The notes below the pieces were generated by a model. The model was not told the DNA's origin. It did not search any database and was given only the letters and a program-made list of their open reading frames with translations. The translations under genes were made by a program, and so were the position numbers. A stretch of 64,000 bases of DNA from Amphiura filiformis (taxonomy: Eukaryota > Echinodermata > Ophiuroidea > Amphilepidida > Amphiuridae), in the NCBI RefSeq assembly GCF_039555335.1, contig NC_092628.1:95429782-95493781 (forward strand), written 5' to 3'. Shown here in pieces: positions 58,001 to 64,000 of this stretch; position 1 is the stretch's first letter; every line of letters begins with the position of its first letter.

Positions 58001-61000
58001 ATGCATGAAAATACTCAAGTACAGTTTAATATAAGAGTTAATAGGGACCGGCTACCAATTCTTACTCCTCACCATCTCTTCCTCCTCCACTTCTTCCTCG
58101 TCATCCTCTTTCTTCCTTTAGTCGTCTTCTACTTCTTTTGTCATCTTCGTCTTCTCCTTTGTCTTCATCTACCTCTCTGTCTTCTTTTCCTTTATTTTAC
58201 TTCATCTATGTCACCTCCTTCTTTGTTCTTTGTCTCTGTGTCTCCTCCTTTGTCTTCATCTACATCTTTTGTCTTCTTCTTTGTCTTCATTATTCGTCTA
58301 TGTCTTCTTATTTGTATATCTGTGTCTCCTAGTGCTTTGTCTTCTCTTCGTTGCTGTCATTCTTTCACTTCTTGTTCTACTATTTCTTTGTCTTCTACTT
58401 TAGTTTCTTCTTCAACTTCTTCTTCCCGTTCTATCTCTCTATACTTTTTCTGCCTATTTATCCGTCTTCTTCTTTCTCTTTTTTGTCTTTGTCCTTGCCC
58501 TGTCCTTTCATTGGTCCAATCATTAACATGCAAAGATCAACAAAGCACAACTTTTCTCTTAAAATCAAAGGACTAATAAAACATAATTCTCTTTAAGGGG
58601 GTACTACACCCCTTTTTAAGCTCAAATTTTTTACTTAAAGTATTAAAATAATGCAGTATGCAATGGCATCTTTTGCAAAAATAATGGTTTGTGGCATAAT
58701 TGTGGGACAGAAATTTTAAGACCGGAAAAAAGAAAGAAACAGAAGCAGATACGTACTGGGTGGGGGGGGGGGGCTACAGATTCATAGACAGGTAAGAGAC
58801 ATGTATTTATTTTCAAAAAAGAAACACAGTGATATTGGATCTAGTACTTGTTTGGCTGGATTTGCGGAAATCTGAAATAAATCCTAACATTAGTATCACA
58901 TTGTTCATGTTGTTGATTAGTTCAAAAGTATAAATCACTGATATAAACACATAAATGAATTAAATTACAATTGGAGCTGCAACTGGAGACAATTGCCAAC
59001 TTTGGGTTTCACATTGTTTCATTATATTTTAAGTAATCCTATATCACTATTTGTAAGTAACAAAGGTAGAACCCCATTGAAATGTTTTGAGTCATTAAAT
59101 AACTATAGATATGGTGTTTGGGTAGTTAGGGTTTTGAAGAGGTATGGTGTACTTTTTTCCTGGGACTTGATTTTGATTTTTTTGGTTTTATGCCTACGTG
59201 CTCAAAGGTGCACAGTGGTAACTCTACAATTATGTATGTGGCACTAGGGCCCTACCCCGAAGATGTACATTTTGCCCATATTGCCCCAGCCAGATGTCAA
59301 AGGTCAAGGGCCCCATCAGGGGCCCATATGTAATCCTAATTATTCACAACTACCTCTTACATACAGTCAGTGTTCAATACATACCTGGATACATAAATCC
59401 CTAGTCCATATTCACTGCCACCCCTAATATTGAATCCTATAAACTTATGAGCATCACTCAGTTGTAGGATGACTCTCCTCTCATCCCCACTAGTCAAAGG
59501 TCTTGTGCCATCCATGCGAGATGTCTGGTCCTTGTAGTCGGCAGAGACTTTCTTGCGGTTTGCTGTGTCAATCCTACAATTAATCAAGAAACCTTTGTGT
59601 TATGGTCTGTCAACCTACACACCGCACTTAAACACCTTTTTTGCCCTTTAAAATGAGTGCTGTATTTTTCTGGAATCGGGTGAAAGCATTCACAGCAAGC
59701 ATAGTGTTTATGGTTATCAGATGAATTCAAAATCAACTAAAAAACAATGCTAGTACCAACTGAATCGTTTCATAGTGTTTGTAAGGCTGTAGCAAGGTTG
59801 AAAATGTGGGGCGACCCTCACAAATGTGAGATGGCCAAAATACAAATATATGCCAAAATTAAAATAAAGATATAAAAAAAACCCACAAATTTGTGACCAA
59901 TCACAATGAAAACTGACCACTTCTTGGCTGGCTTCATTTGCAGATAACAATTAAATAAGATGAAAAAATATAAAGAAAAAAAAAAAAAAAAGAAATTTGA
60001 GCTTCTTTTGCCTCATAAAACATATTTTTTATCTGTGTTCAACAAATAAGGTGTCATTAAGCTAAAAAAATTGCAGTTCATCCTTGTTTTAAATCTCCAT
60101 TTCTGAAGACAAGTGGTTGGTTTTGATGTGATGGGTCATATTTATCAATAAGTGGGGCCCTGCCTGTTTGCATAATCCCTACCAGGATTGGATCACTAGC
60201 GATTTGGCTCTTGATCATCGCTGCTTGTATGATATGGGTATTAGGCACTGTGCAATAAGTATGTTCACCCGTAGGTGCAGGACTCTTGATGCAAGATAGA
60301 CACCCGCTGCATGGGATGTGTCATACAAAATAAGTGCTACTTACCATGTAGTTGTAGTATCTTTCACAACAGGTGCCTGTGTGTTGTCTGTCTGTCTGTT
60401 AGTAATAGGTCTGGCATACATGATCTTCATACGTAAGCGATCACTTGCTTGTAAAACCAAGAGGGCGCTGGCTACAGTGATAGTTTCAAAGTCAATGTTG
60501 TTTACTTCTAAGATTTGAACATTCGCTTTTAAACCATTCAGTTCTAACAGAGAAGAAAATAAAATAACAGTTAAGCACAAAGGGAAACATGTTACACCTT
60601 GAAATAAATGTGTATCATCTTTAACATTAAAATTCTTGCATAAGCTTCAAGGGGTATTCCTTTCAGTGACGTGCACATGTTTTCAAATGGGCTTTGTGTC
60701 TCAATTCCTCCTACAGCTCAAAAATGTTTTGCTTTCGCTTCGCTAGCCATAATTCCCCGACTGAATGACAAAAGTGTGGGGGCATGACCACGGCTACCCC
60801 CCTTGGGCATGCCACTGATTCCTTTATATGTATGTAATGTTGTATGTTACAAAAATATATTTCATCAAAATTTGGTATAGTTTTCATTAATTAGCTTCTT
60901 ACTGTGTACTGTTAAATACATTTTCAACTTAACTCACCAGCTTGTAATCCGGGAGTGGTATAACAAAAATAATTATTACTCAAAGGTCTCTTGCCTGGAC

Positions 61001-61593
61001 ATCCTTTAATTCAATTATTTAAGCTCAAAACGGCATCTGATACTATTAGCTAGATACATTTTTACTAACTGACCTGCTTGTGATCCTGGTACCACATGAC
61101 TGACAATGACTCCAGGTCTCTTGCCTGGACAACCTTTTATTGCTTACCTGCTTGTGATCCTGGTACCACATGACTGACAATGACTCCAGGTCTCTTGCCT
61201 GGACAACCTTTTATTGCTTACCTGCTTGTGATCCTGGTACCACATGACTGACAATGACTCCAGGTCTCTTGCCTGGACAACCTTTTATTGCTTACCTGCT
61301 TGTGATCCTGGTACCACATGACTGACAATGACTCCAGGTCTCTTGCCTGGACAACCTTTTATTGCTTACCTGCTTGTGATCCTGGTACCACATGACTGAC
61401 AATGACTCCAGGTCTCTTGCCTGGACAACCTTTTATTGCTTACCTGCTTGTGATCCTGGTACCACATGACTGACAATGACTCCAGGTCTCTTGCCTGGAC
61501 AACCTTTTATTGCAAAGCCAAGATCACCATCAGGGTCTCTTGCAATAGATAGCATTCTTGTTTTACCAGGCTCCTCTGATGATCTTGTATGAC
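42875..61593 (-). CDS. PDZD7: PDZD7/whirlin-family PDZ scaffold protein (5' incomplete)
   Basis: Sixteen exons in phase (5' to 3'): 61593-61444, 60543-60345, 59573-59385, 57984-57737, 55044-54689, 54218-54038, 53517-53338, 52371-52222, 51391-51210, 50435-50344, 50035-49941, 48891-48817, 48018-46442, 45674-45424, 44333-44233, 43012-42875; about 4.16 kb coding. The order is PDZ1, PDZ2, Pro/Ser/Lys-rich linker, harmonin-homology domain, long proline-rich region, acidic region, PDZ3, which is the architecture of PDZD7 and whirlin. PDZ2 (GFNIRGGSEYGLGIYVSRVD, GGLAEAKGIRVGDQI, RYPAYKKEM) looks closest to PDZD7. In vertebrates these proteins organise usherin/ADGRV1 link complexes in hair cells and photoreceptors. 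N-terminal exons lie upstream. A one-base excess in an A/T run at 46678-46683 breaks the frame inside the large exon. Confidence 0.85.
43013..44232. other. Last intron of the PDZ gene, nothing recognised
   Basis: 1.2 kb AT-rich DNA; no repeat family was identified apart from a weak GGTACTACACTAAC near 43086 that may be a decayed TTAA-type element end. Confidence 0.4.
44233..44333 (-). CDS. PDZD7: PDZ gene, PDZ3 core
   Basis: Acceptor AATTTGTAG, donor GTATGT. GISIAGGREIQGHPMVRIDK then VFPGGAAADNGSLK. The carboxylate loop is LGIS rather than the commoner LGF/LGL. Confidence 0.87.
44622..44885. mobile_element. 264 bp hAT-like MITE in intron
   Basis: AGGAACCATTCACAAACACT + TGTAACAGGGGGG at the left; CCCCCTTGTTACAAGTGT + TTGTGAACGGTCCCT at the right. 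Same terminus as 28139-28436. Confidence 0.72.
45424..45674 (-). CDS. PDZD7: PDZ gene, exon before PDZ3
   Basis: Acceptor ACTTTCAG, donor GTAAGT. QEGGPKIQIRSVPDYISISS, an acidic turn, then MERKAVKAITVELSKFRSSL, which includes strand A of PDZ3; G is shared with the next exon to form LGISIAGG. Confidence 0.82.
46442..48018 (-). CDS. PDZD7: PDZ gene, 1.6 kb proline-rich exon with apparent frameshift
   Basis: Acceptor GATCTGCAG, donor GTAAGT. Begins DEQGNFHLQDPEEKDKEERH, a charged helix with coiled-coil character. More than 150 residues of PPPPP blocks follow (profilin/EVH1/SH3-type ligands), then a Ser/Asp stretch (SDDSDSSDDDSDDDDD). The frame meets TAA at 46676-46678, but the next frame is open from the same point, contains EPIYAEVDKT, and reaches a donor in phase with the following exon. 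Dropping one base of the six-base run 46678-46683 joins them. Confidence 0.78.
48425..48780. repeat. Decayed MITE in intron
   Basis: Repeated AAAAGTCCACTTTTTGG-type segments and GTTTACGGGCCTGTGCAT; frames on both strands are artefacts. It lies between the 75 bp exon and the proline-rich exon. Confidence 0.4.
48817..48891 (-). CDS. PDZD7: PDZ gene, 75 bp linker exon
   Basis: Acceptor ACTTACAG, donor GTAAGT. SPRDFLARSPSQRRKNPLD; short, basic, in phase with both neighbours. Confidence 0.7.
49507..49780. repeat. Foldback in intron
   Basis: ATGTGACTCCTCGCCACAAC + TGAGCCCGGATGTCGCCA is mirrored about 190 bp later by TGGCGACATCCGGGCTCA + GTTGTGGCGAGGAGTCACAT: a 38 bp near-perfect inverted pair. 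Confidence 0.75.
49941..50035 (-). CDS. PDZD7: PDZ gene, harmonin-homology domain end
   Basis: Acceptor ATATTTAG, donor GTAAGA. GVISATDVGRFDSMVSRREM continues the domain (compare R-x-x-I-x-P-x-D-x-x-x-F-D in whirlin). Confidence 0.82.
50344..50435 (-). CDS. PDZD7: PDZ gene, harmonin-homology domain middle
   Basis: Acceptor GACAG, donor GTAAGG. YHKGGDVERLVEPLLAILDK then PEKMLLLREIR, matching the central helices of the whirlin/PDZD7 harmonin-homology domain. Confidence 0.82.
51210..51391 (-). CDS. PDZD7: PDZ gene, start of harmonin-homology domain
   Basis: Acceptor ATCCCTTAG, donor GTGAGT. After GVFIQGARTQIMHSS comes SGMTLLAERAKELLSNDEIK then AIRRHIKR, the first helices of a harmonin-homology domain. 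Confidence 0.8.
52222..52371 (-). CDS. PDZD7: PDZ gene, Ser-rich linker exon
   Basis: Acceptor TTGACTAG, donor GTAAGT. HATGVTKKHSVLSALRKSKS and SSRAGSSHSGDSQRGSIGEA. A 61 bp tandem array sits in the intron immediately upstream of its acceptor. Confidence 0.7.
52401..52650. repeat. 61 bp tandem repeat, four copies
   Basis: TCAGGGTGTGACAAGTAGGC recurs at 52411, 52472, 52533 and 52594; each unit also holds TAGGTCCTACTACTGGATCC. Located 30 bp upstream of an exon acceptor on the minus strand. Confidence 0.9.
53338..53517 (-). CDS. PDZD7: PDZ gene, basic linker exon
   Basis: Acceptor TTTCATAG, donor GTAAGG. EKPMPLFDDDQKPKKTTKVQ, then RNRTFREILFGIKVKHKDKE, and a Lys/Arg/Glu-rich tail. Confidence 0.7.
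54038..54218 (-). CDS. PDZD7: PDZ gene, linker exon
   Basis: Acceptor ATTTCAG, donor GTAAGC. EVPSPPPVPTVDGRTSP and SPKRARSKLGRSMSVKLPG: proline-rich then basic, disordered. Supported by open frame and phase rather than homology. Confidence 0.7.
54689..55044 (-). CDS. PDZD7: PDZ gene, Pro/Lys/Ser-rich linker exon
   Basis: Acceptor TTTCTCCAG, donor GTGAGA. 118 codons without a fold signature: repeated SKP motifs, and PLSPIPEVSPPVSPRPPSQA near the end, suggesting SH3/WW-type ligands or phosphorylation sites. In phase on both sides. Confidence 0.75.
55045..56160. other. Intron DNA, nothing recognised
   Basis: First part of the 2.7 kb intron between PDZ2 and the linker exons; AT-rich, no supported feature. 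Confidence 0.45.
56170..56520. mobile_element. Decayed copy of the CAGCAAACAC MITE family
   Basis: CAGCAAATACCAAACATTTT, AACATTCTAACGTTATATTA and ATGACCTTTATATAG resemble the 34824-35430 element; the right end is degraded. Confidence 0.45.
56773..57396. mobile_element. 624 bp foldback element in intron
   Basis: AGGTTGGTCTGAACCCTGGA at the left and TCCAGGGTTCAGACCAACCT at the right; pairing continues through ATATGTATAC, GGCAAAGACTTGA and GAGGTCAAATTTGGGCC toward a TTTTT/AAAAA-rich centre. Arms of about 300 bp. Confidence 0.82.
57737..57984 (-). CDS. PDZD7: PDZ gene, remainder of PDZ2 and basic linker
   Basis: Acceptor GTTAACAG, donor GTAAGT. VDKGGLAEAKGIRVGDQIVN then THTQAVEIIKNLRHLIMTI completes PDZ2. 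After RYPAYKKEM comes a Lys/Glu-rich linker. Confidence 0.87.
58060..58505. repeat. CT-rich simple-sequence tract
   Basis: Long pyrimidine-biased stretch with recurring TTTGTCTTCATCTAC. It gives a 191-codon S/F/L-rich frame on the + strand that is not a gene. Confidence 0.7.
58593..58612. mobile_element. Solo end of the TTAA element family
   Basis: TTAAGGGGGTACTACACCCC; a matching inverted end was not found nearby, so the element is truncated or very decayed. Confidence 0.5.
59385..59573 (-). CDS. PDZD7: PDZ gene, linker and start of PDZ2
   Basis: Acceptor AATTGTAG, donor GTATGT. Linker W-IDTANRKKVSADYKD, then RRVILQLSDAHKFIGFNIRG and GSEYGLGIYVSR: strand B and the binding loop of PDZ2. Confidence 0.87.
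60345..60543 (-). CDS. PDZD7: PDZ gene, exon with PDZ1 C-half
   Basis: Acceptor TCTGTTAG, donor GTAAGT. Encodes ELNGLKANVQILEVNNIDFE, then ITVASALLVLQASDRLRMKI, and a polar linker ending TTTTW. It completes the PDZ fold begun in the previous exon and joins it in phase. Confidence 0.83.
60938..61007 (-). other. Diverged copy of the PDZ1 exon end with its own donor
   Basis: Reads GGATGTCCAGGCAAGAGACC on the minus strand, then diverges, and ends GGATTACAAGCTG before GTGAGT. In the exon frame it gives PGKRPLSNNYFCYTTPGLQA, compared with PGKRPGVIVSHVVPGSQA in the main exon. It may be an alternative exon end or an old duplicate; an acceptor (AATTAAAG) is poor. Confidence 0.45.
61074..61512. repeat. 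Six-copy 74 bp array of the PDZ1 exon end and splice donor
   Basis: Units begin CTGCTTGTGATCCTGG on the + strand at 61074, 61148, 61222, 61296, 61370 and 61444 and look identical. On the minus strand each holds GGCAAGAGACCTGGAGTCAT, ends CAAGCAG/GTAAGC and contains AATAAA. The unit at 61444 overlaps the real exon; 74 is not a multiple of three, and reading past the first donor meets TAA. Confidence 0.9.
61444..61593 (-). CDS. PDZD7: PDZ gene, exon with PDZ1 N-half
   Basis: Acceptor CCTTCCAG, donor GTAAGC. Encodes SSEEPGKTRMLSIARDPDG, then DLGFAIKGC (the PDZ carboxylate-binding loop) and PGVIVSHVVPGSQA. The last 70 bases of this exon plus its donor are the founder of the 74 bp array just downstream. 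Confidence 0.8.
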
Positions 61594-61692
61594 CTGGAAG
61601 GTCAAGGAAAAGGAAAGAGAATGAAGTAATGAAAATCCATACATTACACTAGCTTTCAGAATGTCACAACAAGAACACACCTTGTCCATGAT

Positions 61693-62047
61693 CAGTGGCG
61701 TAGCCAGCAGCCCAGCACTTTTTCAGAAGGGGGGGGGGCAAGACAAATTTTAAGGGGGGCACCTTTTAGCGACAAAATCAGTCAATGTTACAAATGTGCG
61801 CGAAGCGCGCAAAAAATGTTACCATATTGAAGCTAAACTGGTGAAATATGGTACAGAAAGTGAATAAATTCGTGTGAAGCGTGCAAAAATTGGCACTTTT
61901 TAGGTTAAAGTGGCAAAATATAATGTAAATTTGGTCAGAAACACAAAAAAGTCTTAAATGTTGGGGCGGTCACCATCCCACAGGGGGGGCAAGACTTTTC
62001 ACAGGGGGCAGCTACCCCCCTCCTTGCCCCCCTTGGCTATGCCACTG
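61693..62047. mobile_element. hAT-type MITE (CAGTGGCGTAGCCA)
   Basis: CAGTGGCGTAGCCA at the left and TGGCTATGCCACTG at the right, with candidate 8 bp target duplication TCCATGAT / TTCATGAT. The interior has GGGGGGGCAAGAC / GGGGGGCAAGACTTT repeats and CGCGAAGCGCGC. Confidence 0.75.
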
Positions 62048-62164
62048 TTCATGATGAGCATATCTGCAAACACTGATGGCCCTGATTGGCTGATTCAATT
62101 TTGCAATCATAACAACAAACAGGTAATCTAATGGCCGATTATGGGTCAAAGCTTTGTTTCTTGC

Positions 62165-62510
62165 AGAGTGGTGCTCATGAAGGGAACACTTGACCTCCCC
62201 CCTGCTAGAAATGATGGGGGTCACCCCATTGGTGTATCGGTGGATTGCGAGCTCGAACCCGACAGTGCCATCGTGTTGTGTTCTTGGGCAAGGAACTTTA
62301 CCATACTTGCCTCTCTCTACCCAGGGGTGAAATGGGGAGCTGTTATGAATATTGTCCATTGAGCGCTGCCCAAAGGTATGAGCATGCCTTATGGGCATTG
62401 ACCATTGTATGGCAGCTGAATTATTCTAACGTCGGCGGAATAAATGTAAATCGCTTTGGTACATGTGCACATGTGAAAGGCGCTGTATAAATACCAACAT
62501 TTATTTATTT
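62165..62510 (+). mobile_element. SINE or LINE-tail retroposon
   Basis: GCGAGCTCGAACCCGACAGT, TTCTTGGGCAAGGAACTTTA and the 3' tail AAAGGCGCTGTATAAATACC followed by a TTTATTTATTT-type end are widely shared by animal SINEs and L2-type LINE tails. Confidence 0.6.
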
Positions 62511-62734
62511 TTTTAACAGTTTTTTTTATTTTAATGTTACACTGGTCCACTATTTGTGACACTTTATAAGTCTTCAGATTCACAAATCAACAACAGTCAA
62601 ATGGCAGTGAAGGATTGATGCTGAAGTCAGCATGCAGTCTGCTGGCCTGAAGGATAGGTATAAGCTCATAAAAAGGTGCTTTATAAATGTTGTAGTTTAG
62701 GCCTACAATGTATCATCATGATATGATCAGTGGT

Positions 62735-63440
62735 GTAGCCAGGGGGACAAGGGAAAGGCCCCTCCCCCCCGGTGGGGTCACTCAACTTGCAATACTGACC
62801 GCACGATCGTTACCAAAATCGCGGAAAAAGGGGTCATTTTTAGGGCTTGTCTGCGGACAAAATTGTCTGTGAAATTGGAAAATAGGGGTGTTTTATCGCA
62901 CAAATTAATGTCCACGAAATTGAAAAACAAGGGGGTTCTTATTGTTTTCTCCGGATCACGTGGATAGCTGGCCAGATAAATAAGGAATAAATTTGGTTTC
63001 CTACTTCGTACTCACCCCAAATTTTGCAATAGCCAATTTATATGCGAGGGGTACTACATGTACTTGAATTTTGTGATGAAAAAACTATTCATAAAATCCT
63101 TGTCCTTGAAATGTTGAAATAGGGTCAAAATAGCAAATGTGTCCTCGGAATCTAAAAAATAGGGGTGTTTCAGAGTACAATTTTGTCCTTGTTTTAGAGT
63201 AAAAAGGGGTAAAATTTCATGATTTGTCCTTGAAATCGACTGCAAAACGGGGTAATTTGTACTTGTGGTAACGGTCCTATGTGTCCCCCCTGCCAGGGAG
63301 TGACCCCACCGGGCCCTCCCCACACGACATCTTGCCTCGCAGCCCTCCTGCCGTACCAAGTTTTGACCATTTTAGTCAATTGTAGCCCCTTTGCAAGTCA
63401 CCTTGTTCCTATTTTCCCCTGGAAAATCCTGGCTTTGCTA
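62735..63440. mobile_element. Decayed TIR element
   Basis: GTAGCCAGGGGGACA and GGTGGGGTCACTC at the left are loosely mirrored by TGTCCCCCCTGCCAGG and GAGTGACCCCACC at the right. The interior repeats TGTCCTTG / TAGGGGTGTTT. No coding content. Confidence 0.45.
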
Positions 63441-64000
63441 CTGCCACATTTAAGTCACCAAACCTTTCTTTTTGGTATCTACTATACAGACAGCTGTTGC
63501 ACAAATGCTACCTTAATTTGATGACATAATTGATTCATATAGGCCTAATTGTAAATACAATGATGAACAACTTAATTAAATTGCAGCTTCACCAACAGGT
63601 TCAATGCATTTTGATCTCATTATTGTGACTATGTATTTGCAGCAAATTAGAGTGAAATGAAATGATTTGCTGCATAGTACAATGTGATTGGGTCCTGTTC
63701 AGGGAAAATATGGGATTGACCCAGACACAAGCTAATTATGTCGAAAAACGCTGGGCAGTTTTATTTCTAAAATATGGGTGCGCATTCATGAGATACAAAT
63801 CTCTAACTATCCAGGCTTGTGCATTTTTATTGTATGAGCTTGGAACGGTCCATGGATTTCCTATGGATTAGCATGTGTCCCTCACAGACCAACATGGGTA
63901 AACAAACAAACAAACAAACATTCAAACCTACAACCCAGGAAATTAATAGTTGGCACACCTGCACTAAACAATGGAAATGCGTGCCCTATTAAAATTGGGG
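63441..64000. other. No feature seen
   Basis: AT-rich sequence upstream of the PDZ gene exons, with a short (AAAC)n run near 63900. No further 5' exon of the PDZ gene could be recognised. Confidence 0.4.

Noticed and set aside
58001-58576. 191-codon S/F/L-rich frame on the + strand
   Set aside because: Pyrimidine-rich simple sequence; no start, splice or homology support.

Overview
This is a eukaryotic, intron-rich, AT-rich animal genome segment. The two genes found are metazoan families, and the non-coding DNA is packed with TIR elements, foldbacks, a retroposon and minisatellites. Frequent AGGCCTA words together with the TE mix suggest a marine invertebrate deuterostome, probably an echinoderm or hemichordate. 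That placement is an inference from style and was not tested.

Layout. 1-9.6 kb has no convincing gene. It holds a 1.3 kb foldback, a tRNA-Leu-like pseudogene, a near-perfect 248 bp palindrome, a hAT-like element and a mariner-derived element. From 9.68 to 39.82 kb on the + strand lies a multi-exon gene for an NRF-domain / acyltransferase-3 membrane protein (nose resistant to fluoxetine 6-like). The exons join in phase, and splice sites are visible at almost every junction. Its last coding exon is split by a 12,137 bp insertion (27569-39705), flanked by a TA duplication and bounded by 13 bp inverted repeats CCCAGTGGGCACA. That insertion contains several younger elements, a GC-rich 30 bp minisatellite, further tandem arrays and a possible reverse-transcriptase relic, but no recognisable transposase. 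From 42.88 to 61.59 kb on the - strand lies a PDZD7/whirlin-family scaffold gene. Its 5' end is missing from the window. It encodes PDZ1, PDZ2, a harmonin-homology domain, a long proline-rich segment with an acidic stretch, and PDZ3. The two genes converge, with about 3 kb between their stop codons.

The genes have no evident functional link. One is a polytopic membrane acyltransferase-like protein; the other is a cytoplasmic scaffold of sensory-cell link complexes. What they share is repeat-driven remodelling of exons. The acyltransferase gene has an in-frame 147 bp exon duplication and the terminal-exon insertion. The PDZ gene has a six-copy 74 bp array of its PDZ1 exon end, each copy carrying a splice donor, plus a diverged seventh copy and an apparent one-base frameshift in a homopolymer.

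Limits: exon calls come from reading frame, splice consensus and remembered family motifs. No database search, alignment program or transcript data was available. First exons of both genes, promoters and exact transcript ends were not identified.
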